Origin: UM-FILTER-49-7 sp964599895
GTDB taxonomy: Bacteria; Acidobacteriota; Holophagae; Thermotomaculales; Thermotomaculaceae
Reading direction: 5' to 3'
NCBI GenBank assembly: GCA_964599895.1
Contig: CAZRHT010000003.1
Location: 26,007 to 90,006 of the forward strand
Length of the DNA: 64,000 nucleotides
Below the pieces are notes generated by a model, which saw only the letters and a program-made list of their open reading frames with translations, was not told the origin of the DNA and made no database searches. Shown here piece after piece: positions 34,149-43,031 of this stretch (the first letter of the stretch is position 1; each line of letters starts with the position of its first letter). Made by a program: the position numbers and the translations under genes.

Positions 34149-35558
34149 ATGAAAGAGGGCAAAGTAATTCAGGTCATCGGGCCGGTGATTGATGTTGAAT
34201 TCGAAGGGGAGCTTCCGCCCATCTACAATGCGGTTCGGGTTCGCCACAAGGATGAAGAAACAGGAGTAGATCTGGACTTAATCGCAGAAATTGAGCAGCA
34301 TCTCGGTGAAAATCGGGTACGATGTGTTTCTATGCAGCCCACTGATGGTCTCATCCGGGGCGTGGATGCCGTGGACACGGGCAAACCGATCACCATGCCG
34401 GTAGGAGACGCAACTTTGGGGAGGATCCTCAATGTTGTGGGAGAGCCGGTGGATGAAGCGGGAGAAGTCAAGGCAAAGGACCACTGGTCCATTCACCGGG
34501 AATCACCAAAATTTGAAGATCAGAATACTGAGACTGAAATGCTGGAAACCGGCATCAAAGTTATTGACCTGCTGGAACCCTATTCAAAGGGAGGAAAGAC
34601 CGGTCTTTTTGGCGGCGCTGGCGTCGGCAAAACTGTTCTCATCATGGAGCTGATTCACAATGTGGCTTTGGAGCACGGTGGATATTCTGTCTTCGCTGGT
34701 GTTGGAGAACGTACCCGGGAAGGAAACGATCTGTATTTTGAAATGAAGGACTCCGGTGTTCTGGAGAAAACCTCGCTTGTCTACGGCCAGATGACCGAGC
34801 CCCCGGGAGCCCGTCTTCGGGTTGGTCTTTCGGCACTGACAGTTGCAGAGTACTTCCGTGATGTCCAGAATCAGGACGTATTGTTATTTATTGACAATAT
34901 TTTCCGGTTCACACAGGCTGGTTCCGAGGTTTCTGCTCTGTTGGGCCGCATGCCGTCGGCTGTGGGGTATCAACCGACACTGGCCACTGAGATGGGCGAA
35001 CTCCAGGAGCGGATTACTTCCACCAGTAATGGTTCCATTACGTCGGTTCAGGCTATTTATGTTCCGGCGGATGACTATACAGATCCGGCTCCGGCCACGA
35101 CTTTTGCTCACCTGGATGCTACCACGAACCTGTCCCGTCAAATTTCAGAGCTTGGAATTTATCCGGCTGTGGATCCGCTGGATTCCACATCAAGAATCCT
35201 CGACCCGATGATTCTTGGAGAGGAGCATTACCAGACGGCCCGCTCAGTTCAGCTCATCCTACAGCGTTACAAGGAATTGCAGGACATCATCGCAATTCTC
35301 GGTATCGATGAATTATCTGAAGAGGACAGAATTAGTGTCTATCGTGCCCGTAAAATCCAGAAGTTCCTTTCCCAGCCATTCCATGTGGCAGAACAATTCA
35401 CCGGGATTCCGGGCAAATATGTAAAACTGGAAGATACCATCCGTAGTTTTAAGGGACTGGTTGAAGGGAAATATGATGATTTGCCGGAGCAGGCCTTCTA
35501 CATGGTGGGAACCATTGAGGAGGCTGTCGAAAAGGCTGAGCAGATGGCCAAGGGGTGA
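34149..35558 (+). CDS. atpD: ATP synthase F1 subunit beta
   Basis: A 469-residue catalytic subunit. P-loop GGAGVGKT, the catalytic GVGERTREGNDLY, LLFIDNIFRFTQAGSEVS and the TSTSNGSITSVQAIYVPADD segment are all intact. ATG at 34149 is chosen because GGAGG lies 8 nt upstream; an in-frame ATG at 34134 would add five residues and overlap that site. The epsilon gene follows after 3 nt. Confidence 0.98.
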   Translation: MKEGKVIQVIGPVIDVEFEGELPPIYNAVRVRHKDEETGVDLDLIAEIEQHLGENRVRCVSMQPTDGLIRGVDAVDTGKPITMPVGDATLGRILNVVGEPVDEAGEVKAKDHWSIHRESPKFEDQNTETEMLETGIKVIDLLEPYSKGGKTGLFGGAGVGKTVLIMELIHNVALEHGGYSVFAGVGERTREGNDLYFEMKDSGVLEKTSLVYGQMTEPPGARLRVGLSALTVAEYFRDVQNQDVLLFIDNIFRFTQAGSEVSALLGRMPSAVGYQPTLATEMGELQERITSTSNGSITSVQAIYVPADDYTDPAPATTFAHLDATTNLSRQISELGIYPAVDPLDSTSRILDPMILGEEHYQTARSVQLILQRYKELQDIIAILGIDELSEEDRISVYRARKIQKFLSQPFHVAEQFTGIPGKYVKLEDTIRSFKGLVEGKYDDLPEQAFYMVGTIEEAVEKAEQMAKG

Positions 35559-35561
35559 TTG

Positions 35562-35969
35562 ATGAGTGACAATATTGCTTTTGCTCTGGTCAGTCCGGAC
35601 AGGAGCCTTTTTGATGAAAAGGTGAAGGAAGTCACCATTCCGGCGGAAAAGGGAGAGATGCAGGCACTTCCTTTGCACACTCCGCTCATTGCCAAACTGG
35701 GTGTGGGAGAGTTGAGTTGTACCCTGGTGAGCGGAACCCGTAAGCGGGTTGTTGTTTCGGGCGGTTTTGTTGAGGTTCTCCCGGACAGAGTTACAGTGCT
35801 GGTCCGGACTGCTGAATTGCCGGAAGAAATTGACGCAAAACGGGCACAAGACGCCCTGAATCGCGCGGAACAGATGCTGCTTCACCCGGATGATGACACC
35901 GATGTTCAACGGGCAAGAATGGCATTTACCCGTGCTTCCGTTCGGTTGAGAGTTGCACGACACCTATGA
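35562..35969 (+). CDS. atpC: ATP synthase F1 subunit epsilon
   Basis: A 135-residue central-stalk subunit and regulator. N-terminal beta-sandwich (FALVSPDRSLFDEKVKEVTI, KGEMQALPLHTPLIAKLGVG) and C-terminal helical hairpin (about 88-133) are present; TPLIAKL is the family's contact loop with c. Start ATG at 35562 rather than the TTG just before it. Overlaps the downstream methyltransferase by 17 nt, so the operon continues past the ATP synthase genes. Confidence 0.95.
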   Translation: MSDNIAFALVSPDRSLFDEKVKEVTIPAEKGEMQALPLHTPLIAKLGVGELSCTLVSGTRKRVVVSGGFVEVLPDRVTVLVRTAELPEEIDAKRAQDALNRAEQMLLHPDDDTDVQRARMAFTRASVRLRVARHL

Positions 35970-36681
35970 TTCCACGGTAGAATCAACTGCTGCTTTTGGA
36001 TTGAAGCTGGAACAGCCGGCGAAAGGGTATCGATATTCCATTGATGCCTTTCTGCTGGCTTTTTTTGCGTCTCGTTTCCCCTGCGCAAAAGTGGCTGATT
36101 TTGGAAGTGGAAGTGGGATTGTCCCGCTCTTGATGGCGGCCAAATCTCCGCGTTTCAGGAAATTTGAACTCTTTGAGATACAACCGGAACTTTGCCGGTA
36201 TGCAACCCTGAACATTGAGCACAATCCAATGCCGGGACGGGAGTTTATAGTTCGCTGTGAAGATGTCCGGTTTTCAACACCATCGTTGAAGCCGAACCTT
36301 GTGGTGTGCAACCCGCCGTTTCGAAATCCGAAGTCCGGGCGCATTTCAGCGAACCGGCAGCGTGCATTGGCCAGGAACTGGTTTTTTCTGCCGCCATCCG
36401 ATCTTTTTGCCACTTTTCTTCGAGTGAGGTCAAACGAAGAATCAGGATTATGTCTTGTATTGCCGCGTGGAAATTATGATCAGTGGGAGGAGTATGGAAG
36501 GATAGCTGGATTGGTTGTGACCCACTTGCTTTCCGTTCATTCCTTCCCCGAAAAGGAGGCATCCCTGATGTTGGTCAGGTTTGGCACCGGAGGAAAGGCG
36601 ACTTCGGAGGAACTTGTCGTGTTGTACGAAAGGGATGGGACATATACCAAAATTGCCCGGGAAATTCTTGGTTTCATCTGA
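35953..36681 (+). CDS. tRNA1(Val) adenine-N6 methyltransferase-like protein (TrmN6 type)
   Basis: A 242-residue amino-methyltransferase. QPAKGYRYSIDAFLLAFFA is the typical N-terminal element, VADFGSGSGIVPLL the SAM motif, and VVCNPPF the N6-adenine catalytic motif IV; KSGRISANRQRALAR also fits the family. E. coli TrmN6 methylates A37 of tRNA1(Val). The start is unusual: a TTG at 35953 inside atpC, since no ATG or GTG exists before the SAM motif. Probably cotranscribed with the ATP synthase operon. Confidence 0.85.
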   Translation: MHDTYDSTVESTAAFGLKLEQPAKGYRYSIDAFLLAFFASRFPCAKVADFGSGSGIVPLLMAAKSPRFRKFELFEIQPELCRYATLNIEHNPMPGREFIVRCEDVRFSTPSLKPNLVVCNPPFRNPKSGRISANRQRALARNWFFLPPSDLFATFLRVRSNEESGLCLVLPRGNYDQWEEYGRIAGLVVTHLLSVHSFPEKEASLMLVRFGTGGKATSEELVVLYERDGTYTKIAREILGFI

Positions 36682-36693
36682 TAGAATAGCGCC

Positions 36694-37299
36694 ATGGGAT
36701 TCTTGAAGGGTTCACTTGGTATAAAACGGTATTTTATTGAAAATCAGGACGTTTTTTCAAAAAACAGGGACACTGTTGTAGAAAAGTTACTTCGCTATCA
36801 GTTTCACTCCATAGAGAGTGCAGCCGTAGAGGAAGCTGTGGGGTGGGTATCCCCATTCCGTTCCTATGACCCCTCATTGAAAGTGGAAGATACCTTTCTG
36901 GACAGCAATATTTTCCTTGCCATGCGGATTGATAAAAAAACAGTACCCAGGCTTCTCCTTGAAAGCAAAGTACATCAATTTCTGGACTCCGGATCGTCAC
37001 TTACCACGGGCAAGCAGGAACTGAAAAAACTGAAGGAAGACATTCACCAGGAATTGTTGGCAAAGGCATTGCCTGAACCACGGATCATCGAGGGCGTTAT
37101 TGACCTGCCACATTCCACCTTGTATCTGAACACAGCAAGTCATCGGAGCAGCGGGTTGTTTCTTTCTCTGTTCGAAAGGACATTTGACATCCTTCCTGTT
37201 CACATTGACCCTACTGCTTTTGCCTACCTGACATTGAAAGAGGATTCAAAACTTCAGGCTCTGGCCAATGCTGAGGAAAGTTGTTTCCATGATATCTGA
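36694..37299 (+). CDS. RdgC-like protein, N-terminal half
   Basis: 201 residues matching the first two-thirds of RdgC, a ring-shaped DNA-binding protein that restrains RecA in E. coli. The GWVSPF motif, the ILDS-like RIDKKTVPRLLLESKV segment, the charged helix KQELKKLKEDIHQELLAKALP and the ILPVHIDPTAF end follow RdgC order. A full RdgC has about 300 residues or more and continues where this frame stops. The next gene begins inside the last codons and carries the missing part, so this is one half of a split protein. Thirteen nt after the methyltransferase. Confidence 0.75.
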   Translation: MGFLKGSLGIKRYFIENQDVFSKNRDTVVEKLLRYQFHSIESAAVEEAVGWVSPFRSYDPSLKVEDTFLDSNIFLAMRIDKKTVPRLLLESKVHQFLDSGSSLTTGKQELKKLKEDIHQELLAKALPEPRIIEGVIDLPHSTLYLNTASHRSSGLFLSLFERTFDILPVHIDPTAFAYLTLKEDSKLQALANAEESCFHDI

Positions 37300-37795
37300 T
37301 TTTGTAATACCGGAATTTGTTTTCAGAGAGTTTTTCCTCTGGCTGTTGGCTCAGTCGGAGATGAAGGCAGGAAGTTTTGAGCTGGATGGGGAATTTGTGT
37401 CTTTCCGAGTGGAAGATCAGTTGAAGCTGGAGGGGGAAGGGGACGTTCGCCAGACAGATCTGAGAAAGGGCGTTCCTTCAATTTCCCAGGAGGCCAGGAG
37501 CTCTCTCAGAAATGGAAAGCTTCCTACAAGAATGCGTGTTCGTCTTGTGACAGGTGGTGATGAATATATATTTGTCATGGATTCCAAACTGATGGAGCTC
37601 CGGGGTGTAAAAATGCCGGTTGTTCCATTGAGTGAGGCGGAATTAAAAATGGAGCAGCGCATTTTTCATCTCTCTCAGATTTATAGAATGCTGGAATTAT
37701 TGTTCAACCAATTTGCCGCCCTGCATCTGGACGCAGAAAAATGGGACGCAGAGATTAAAGAAATAAACCGATGGCTTTTAGAAGAACCTTCCTGA
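37289..37795 (+). CDS. RdgC-like protein, C-terminal half
   Basis: 168 residues. FREFFLWLLAQSEMKAGSFE, ELDGEFVSFRVEDQLKLEGE and the 'RMRVRLVTGGDEYIFVMDSK' strand pair resemble the C-terminal half of longer RdgC proteins from Desulfobacterota and Myxococcota (FLxWLWxxSE, VWVDDRLVLEG). ATG at 37289 has GAGGAAAG about 9 nt upstream; an earlier in-frame ATG is at 37268. It overlaps the N-terminal half by 11 nt in another frame, and has its own ribosome-binding site, so the split looks genuine rather than a sequencing frameshift, but the latter is not excluded. Confidence 0.65.
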   Translation: MISDFVIPEFVFREFFLWLLAQSEMKAGSFELDGEFVSFRVEDQLKLEGEGDVRQTDLRKGVPSISQEARSSLRNGKLPTRMRVRLVTGGDEYIFVMDSKLMELRGVKMPVVPLSEAELKMEQRIFHLSQIYRMLELLFNQFAALHLDAEKWDAEIKEINRWLLEEPS

Positions 37796-39528
37796 TATTT
37801 TTTCTGCTCTTGCCCGTTTTTGTTTCAGCTTCAACACATTTCATGGAACAGAAGGGTGATATACGGGCCTATGCCCTGATTTCCAGATCCAGGGGAATTC
37901 GATTGCAGCTCGTTGCCGTAAAGGGGACAATCAGCCATTTTGAGGCTACCCAATGGCTAACCGTAAATGCCGCAACTACACTTCGTCGCTACTTTCCAAC
38001 AAAGAAAATCACAATTTCATATGCCCATCTCAATTCCCGATCAACAGCCATCCTCATGAAGACTGTTTTCCCGGAAGATTCTTTCAGGAAGGGTGTGTAC
38101 CATCACAAGGTCACTTATCGGGGAGCGGAAACGTTCTGGCGGCTTTCTGAATGGTTTACCGGGAATGGAACCAATTATCGGGCAATCATGCGGGCGAACC
38201 GGCTGAGATCCTCAACACTGAAATGGGGAACCTGGATATCAATACCCAAAGAGTTGTTGCTGCCGGCGTTTCAGCCGTCAGTGAAGGTGGAATCAAAACC
38301 TGTGACCCTTGCACCGGTTTCCGCGCCGTTAGGGAATCCCGCAGAACCGGAGCTGAGCCCGGAGGCGGAACAGTTTCACCTGACCTATGGAAAGGATCAG
38401 GACGGGGAATACGCGGTGTACCGGCTGGCAAAAGGAGAGGCGTTGTATTCTTCAGTCGTGGTGCGGTTCACCGGCCGTCTGGATGCCGATTCAGTCCATG
38501 AACTGGTTCGGGTCATAGTAAAACGGAACAAAATTCGGGATGTCACAGATATGAAAGTTGGCTATGCGGTGAAAATTCCGATGGAATACCTCCTTCCGGA
38601 ATTTCTTCCGAAAACCTCAAAAGGATTCAAGGAATATGAGGCAGAATTGAAAGAAACCGAAAAAGCGGCCCAGGAAACTCATATCGGAAAAGTGATGCAT
38701 TTGAAAGGAGTTTACCTGGTCCTTGATTCCGGCCATGGAGGGAGAGATAGCGGTGCCCACTATAACAGAGCCTGGGAAGATGATTACATGTATGACATCA
38801 TCTGCAGAATCAAGCGAATAATAGAAACTGAAACAAAAGGGCATGTGATTCCCACCACCTTTGATAAGAGCAGCCGATATACGCCAATAGAGTCGGAGGA
38901 TTTGAAAATGGACCAGGACGAATTCCTCCGGACTACCCCGATGTTTCCGTTGAATTCAAGATACGTAACCAGTGTCGGGGTGCATCTTCGATGGTATCTG
39001 GCGAACTACGAGTATGAACGTTTGAAGAAGACCGGTGTACCCGGGACTAATATTGTATTCGTCAGTTTTCATGCAGACGCTCTCTACCACAAGGTAACGG
39101 GATCGATGGTGTATATTCCTTCTGCAGCGCGCAATCTGTTTAAATCCAGCATCAGGATGAGAAGCAAGAGCTATGCCCCCTATCTTGAATACCGTTCCCA
39201 TCCGGGGTATAAATTTCGACGAAAAGACGTTCAAGCTTCCGAGGGGTTATCTCGAAAGTTTGCACGTGTGGTCATCAGCCAACTCAAGACGAAAGGAATT
39301 CCGGTTCACCAGGAACAGCCCATTCGATCGTATATTTTTCGTTCAAGGCGGTCCCGACCTTTTGTGCCGGCGGTGATCAAGTATAGTGAGCCTCCGCTGC
39401 GCTGCCTCATTGAAGTAGCAAATCTGAAGAATAAGGGCGACGCAGAAAACGTTCGGGACCCGAAATTCCGCGAGAAATATGCCCGGGCATTTGTTCAGGC
39501 ACTGATTCAATTCTATGGTGGTTCTTGA
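37771..39528 (+). CDS. N-acetylmuramoyl-L-alanine amidase with LysM-like domains
   Basis: A 585-residue exported cell-wall hydrolase. Signal peptide about 1-20. Two LysM-like segments bind peptidoglycan (about 108-168 and 202-280). The C-terminal Amidase_3 domain (about 310-585) has the zinc ligands His322 (LDSGHGGRDSGA), Glu336 and His434 (FVSFHAD) and the catalytic Glu548 (LIEVAN). The stretch between Glu336 and His434 is about 40 residues longer than usual, a possible regulatory insertion. Its start lies 25 nt inside the RdgC C-terminal gene. A muropeptide-permease-like gene lies convergent to the right. Confidence 0.9.
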   Translation: MAFRRTFLIFFLLLPVFVSASTHFMEQKGDIRAYALISRSRGIRLQLVAVKGTISHFEATQWLTVNAATTLRRYFPTKKITISYAHLNSRSTAILMKTVFPEDSFRKGVYHHKVTYRGAETFWRLSEWFTGNGTNYRAIMRANRLRSSTLKWGTWISIPKELLLPAFQPSVKVESKPVTLAPVSAPLGNPAEPELSPEAEQFHLTYGKDQDGEYAVYRLAKGEALYSSVVVRFTGRLDADSVHELVRVIVKRNKIRDVTDMKVGYAVKIPMEYLLPEFLPKTSKGFKEYEAELKETEKAAQETHIGKVMHLKGVYLVLDSGHGGRDSGAHYNRAWEDDYMYDIICRIKRIIETETKGHVIPTTFDKSSRYTPIESEDLKMDQDEFLRTTPMFPLNSRYVTSVGVHLRWYLANYEYERLKKTGVPGTNIVFVSFHADALYHKVTGSMVYIPSAARNLFKSSIRMRSKSYAPYLEYRSHPGYKFRRKDVQASEGLSRKFARVVISQLKTKGIPVHQEQPIRSYIFRSRRSRPFVPAVIKYSEPPLRCLIEVANLKNKGDAENVRDPKFREKYARAFVQALIQFYGGS

Positions 39529-39634
39529 TTCTACCATGACGCTTTGTGCCAACGCCGCAGCTCCCTGTTTCGGTTGCTGTTCACGATGATAGTAGAAAGG
39601 GAAGGCAAATTCTCTTTTCTTGTTCCCTTCTGGA

Positions 39635-41146
39635 TTATCGACCATCCAATGCGGATGGCGATGCTGGCGCATCCAGATTGGGCAGGAATGGGATAACCAG
39701 CATTGCTGGAATTGCCACCACGAAGCTCATGCCAAACATCCATCCATACCCCAGCCAATCTGCCAGAAAACCGCTGGACATACCGGTGAAGAGGCCGCTG
39801 AGACTCATCAAACCGGAACCAATGGCGTAGTGTGCTGCCTTGTGTTCCTTGAGGCAGATTCTCATCAGATAGGTCATCAATACCGCCGTTCCCAGTCCAC
39901 CGGAGAATTGCTCAAACCCATGGACCGAGGCGACCAGTAGCAGGTTGAAGCCACCGATTGCCGTGGGGTGGGCCGCACCTGTATTTAACTGAACATAGGA
40001 TTGCAAGTGAAAAGCGAGAAACATATAAAGAATATTTGTCAGGTTTTGAATGACGATCAAGGGCCAGATTGTCCGTTTCAGGGAGTACCGTGAAATCAGC
40101 CAACCACCCAACATGGCACCAATAATGGATGCGGGGAGTCCCACGGCGGCAGTAATCCACCCATAGTGTACCTTGATGCCAACATCAACCATGAACGGGG
40201 CAACCATGGTTGTCAACATCCATTCCCCGGCCCTGAGGGTGATGATGAATGTCAGCATGATACCGGCATGATCCCGGTCAATGAAGGTGAGAAAGGCGGC
40301 GGCATAATTGGAATCCCGGGAACCCTCCAGCTTTCTTCGGATTGATTGTCTAAACAGAGCCAGGATGAGTAGTCCAAGGAGGAGTAAAATTCCGGCCCAC
40401 TGAGCAAAACCGAGTTTGTGAAGGGCTGGTATTCTGGCGGCAAGCTCCTGAGTGAATGGGGTGTGGATGACCCACTTTATGGAAAGGATGATAATGGCAA
40501 AGATAGTCCCGATTACGAGTGTCTTCACCCTGAGAAGCACATGGAACAGCTGACTGAATCCAGCTGTTTCCATCTGCGGTTCCGGAAGAAGAAACAGATG
40601 GTACACAAAGAAGACTGCGAAAACTGCGGCACCACAGGAAAAAGCAATGATCCATCCCAGTGTAGTCCCAAGTGTTACAACAACACCGGTTCCTGTCATC
40701 ATGGCAATTCGATAAGCCATTACCCTGTAGCCGACGAACTTTGCCTGCCCGTCAACGTCCAGGGCCTCCATATAATATCCGTCAATTGCGATATCATGGG
40801 TCGCGGAAATGACAGCGCCCGTGAAAAACAGCGCGGCGATGGCGGGCACGGCCAGTGATGTGGATGCCATAACGGCAATGATCGACATAATGCCAACAAG
40901 AATTGCCTGCATGGCCAGTACCCATTTTCGCTTGGTAGCGTATCGATCCAATGCGGGGCTCCAGAGAAATTTGATAATCCATGGAATGCCAAGCAGTGAG
41001 GTCAGGCCCACTCCTTCCAGTGAAACACCCATATCTCTGAAAAAGACGGCGGAGACTGTCCGAAAGAGAGTGAATGGAAATCCTTCTGTGAAATAGGTTG
41101 TGAATGCCCAGAAATGAGGAGCAGATAGTTTTTCTTTCAAATTCAT
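39635..41146 (-). CDS. AmpG-like MFS permease
   Basis: A 503-residue major-facilitator protein with about 12-14 membrane helices. GIPWIIKFLWSPALDRY and ATHDIAIDGYYMEAL correspond to the conserved AmpG segments (KFLWAPLVDR, QDIVFDAW). AmpG brings anhydro-muropeptides into the cytoplasm for recycling. Position next to the convergent amidase gene agrees with a peptidoglycan role but is weak evidence. No strong Shine-Dalgarno is seen before the ATG. The 280-nt spacer to the right (41147-41426) has no recognisable gene. Confidence 0.82.
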   Translation of the reverse strand: MNLKEKLSAPHFWAFTTYFTEGFPFTLFRTVSAVFFRDMGVSLEGVGLTSLLGIPWIIKFLWSPALDRYATKRKWVLAMQAILVGIMSIIAVMASTSLAVPAIAALFFTGAVISATHDIAIDGYYMEALDVDGQAKFVGYRVMAYRIAMMTGTGVVVTLGTTLGWIIAFSCGAAVFAVFFVYHLFLLPEPQMETAGFSQLFHVLLRVKTLVIGTIFAIIILSIKWVIHTPFTQELAARIPALHKLGFAQWAGILLLLGLLILALFRQSIRRKLEGSRDSNYAAAFLTFIDRDHAGIMLTFIITLRAGEWMLTTMVAPFMVDVGIKVHYGWITAAVGLPASIIGAMLGGWLISRYSLKRTIWPLIVIQNLTNILYMFLAFHLQSYVQLNTGAAHPTAIGGFNLLLVASVHGFEQFSGGLGTAVLMTYLMRICLKEHKAAHYAIGSGLMSLSGLFTGMSSGFLADWLGYGWMFGMSFVVAIPAMLVIPFLPNLDAPASPSALDGR

Positions 41147-41426
41147 GTGTTTTTCAGCCTTTCCTCTCTCTCAAAAGTAACCAACACTAACATATTCCAA
41201 CAGCTTGCGCAAGGGACTGTGTGAGAGAATGGCCGGAATGAGCGACAGGTTAAGAGAACGGCGAAGTTGAGCGTGGCTGGGAAGCGATGCCTCACATCGC
41301 AGGGCTCAGGGCAGAGAAAGAGAGGAACTTAGTACACAAGTATCAAGGGTTAAGGGTAAGAAAAAAAGACCATATTAAGAAAAAGAGAAACGGTCCCGAT
41401 CATTCTCTATGTTCACTGCCTGCCGA

Positions 41427-41912
41427 CTATTCACCACTATTCCGAGCTTCTGAGGTCAGGTATCGTTTGGCGAAATCTTTGAGGAAAACGCAGTGTTGCT
41501 CATCACTTTGAGTCAGACTATGAATGAGCTCCTTCAGTTCAGGGTAGCTTTCGACTATCGCATGACGATACATCCGTTCTTCATCCATTCCTTCCAATTG
41601 AATGGCAAGTTCCAGTGCACTTTCAGGTGTCAAATCCGGGCCGTTTTTCCGGATTGAAGAAATAAAATCTAGAAATTCCCGCAGCTCGGAGAGGTCAATC
41701 GACACCTCGTCAAAACTGTCTGGATTCTGGTGTATCAGGCGTTTCTGGTATCTGACCATACCTGCGTGCGTTTCTTCTTCCCGGCTCATTCGTTGAAAAA
41801 AGCGGTACAAATCAAGATCGTCCGAAAACTCCTCTGAGACCCACTGGTACAAATTTTTCATTGATATTTCGATTTCTTCGAGCATATTCAGAACTGTCAT
41901 AATGTTGGCCAT
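41427..41912 (-). CDS. Ferritin-like diiron-domain protein (rubrerythrin-like)
   Basis: A 161-residue four-helix bundle without a rubredoxin domain. Metal ligands can be placed: Glu in EEIEISMKNLYQ (helix 1), ExxH in REEETHAGM (helix 2), Glu in LELAIQLEGMDEERMY (helix 3) and ExxH in SDEQHCVFL (helix 4). Such proteins hold a diiron site and act in peroxide reduction or iron handling. GGGG precedes the ATG, and TACAAT about 30 nt upstream gives a likely promoter. Monocistronic. Confidence 0.85.
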   Translation of the reverse strand: MANIMTVLNMLEEIEISMKNLYQWVSEEFSDDLDLYRFFQRMSREEETHAGMVRYQKRLIHQNPDSFDEVSIDLSELREFLDFISSIRKNGPDLTPESALELAIQLEGMDEERMYRHAIVESYPELKELIHSLTQSDEQHCVFLKDFAKRYLTSEARNSGE

Positions 41913-41942
41913 AAATTACCCCGCGTGTTTTCTAATCAAGTA

Positions 41943-41948
41943 ATTGTA
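41943..41948 (-). promoter_or_regulatory. Extended -10 element of the ferritin-like gene
   Basis: On the minus strand TGGTACAAT: a TGn extension plus a TACAAT hexamer, placing the transcript start about 24 nt before the ATG. The -35 is poor. Confidence 0.5.
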
Positions 41949-42077
41949 CCACGTCCAGCAGCAAAAATATAACTGGGAAATAGTTCTATTTGGTCATAAT
42001 GTTGAAAAACGGAACATTAAGCTTTTTGACTTAAAGAAAAAGAGTATTTTGTTGTTTCTTATTCCAATTGTATCAGT

Positions 42078-42083
42078 TATAAT
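42078..42083 (+). promoter_or_regulatory. TATAAT immediately before cheR (leaderless promoter)
   Basis: A perfect TATAAT ends 6 nt before the ATG at 42090, so transcription should start at or next to the start codon. There is no Shine-Dalgarno between them. The -35 is not obvious. Confidence 0.6.
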
Positions 42084-42089
42084 CCCTCC

Positions 42090-42986
42090 ATGAACTTGAG
42101 CATTGCCGGAGCTCCGGGACTTACAGATGAGGAATTCAGAATTTTAAGAGACTATATCTACCGCCGTTGCGGGATGTATTTTGAAGATTCGAAGAAATTT
42201 TACCTCGAACACAAATTGGGCAGGCGTCTGAAGGAGCTTGGTTCCCGATCGTTTTCTCAGTATTTTATGGATGTTCAACAATCCGGTAGTGACACAACCG
42301 AAATACAGGAGATATTTAATACTGTCACAACCATTGAGACCAGTTTCTATCGAAACGCGCCTCAAATGCAGGCGTTTCGGAACCTCGTTCTCCCCGAAGT
42401 TGTCGCTGAAAAATTTTCATCTGGAAGCAGAACGCTGAAAATATGGAGCGCAGGGTGCGCCACGGGTGAAGAACCTTATACACTTGCAATGCTGGCTCTG
42501 GAAGGTGCTTCCTCGTTTCCGGCAGATTTACGGATTGAAATTGTGGCAACGGATATTAATCGTAGTGCGATGAATACAGCCGAACGGGGCATCTATTCGG
42601 CCAGGTCCGCACAGCGTCTTCCTGATAATTTGCGAGATCGGTACATGACTCCCCACGGTGATGGATTTAGAGTGAATCGAGATGTTCGCAACATGGTGAC
42701 ATACCGCTTCTTCAACCTGGCAAACGGAACTAGATATCTGAGTTTTGGTAAAATGGATATTGTGTTCTGCCGAAATGTCTTGATTTACTTCGCTGAAGCT
42801 TCCCGCAGAAAGGCACTGGAAGATTTGAGCCGGGTGCTAAACCCCAATGGTTTTCTTTTTGTGGGATATTCGGAGAATGCACTGATGATGCCCTCCCATT
42901 TCTCGTTGGTGCATCACAACAAGAGACCGGTTTGCTATCGGGTGGCAACTTTAAAGGGGAATTCACACCGAAAAACCCGCCACTAA
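42090..42986 (+). CDS. CheR-type chemoreceptor methyltransferase (orphan)
   Basis: A 298-residue protein-glutamate O-methyltransferase. The helical N-terminal domain (LTDEEFRILRDYIYRRCGMY) and the SAM domain (IWSAGCATGEEPYTLAML, IVATDINRSAMNTAERGIY, MDIVFCRNVLIYF) are complete. It would methylate receptor glutamates, but no receptor, CheA, CheW or CheB is encoded nearby, so it may serve a remote or non-motility pathway. Its mRNA is probably leaderless. The gene after it starts 45 nt downstream on the same strand. Confidence 0.93.
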   Translation: MNLSIAGAPGLTDEEFRILRDYIYRRCGMYFEDSKKFYLEHKLGRRLKELGSRSFSQYFMDVQQSGSDTTEIQEIFNTVTTIETSFYRNAPQMQAFRNLVLPEVVAEKFSSGSRTLKIWSAGCATGEEPYTLAMLALEGASSFPADLRIEIVATDINRSAMNTAERGIYSARSAQRLPDNLRDRYMTPHGDGFRVNRDVRNMVTYRFFNLANGTRYLSFGKMDIVFCRNVLIYFAEASRRKALEDLSRVLNPNGFLFVGYSENALMMPSHFSLVHHNKRPVCYRVATLKGNSHRKTRH

Positions 42987-43031
42987 TGTATGAGTGGCAG
43001 CAGTCAGGTAAATTTCTCCGGGAGTATCGCA

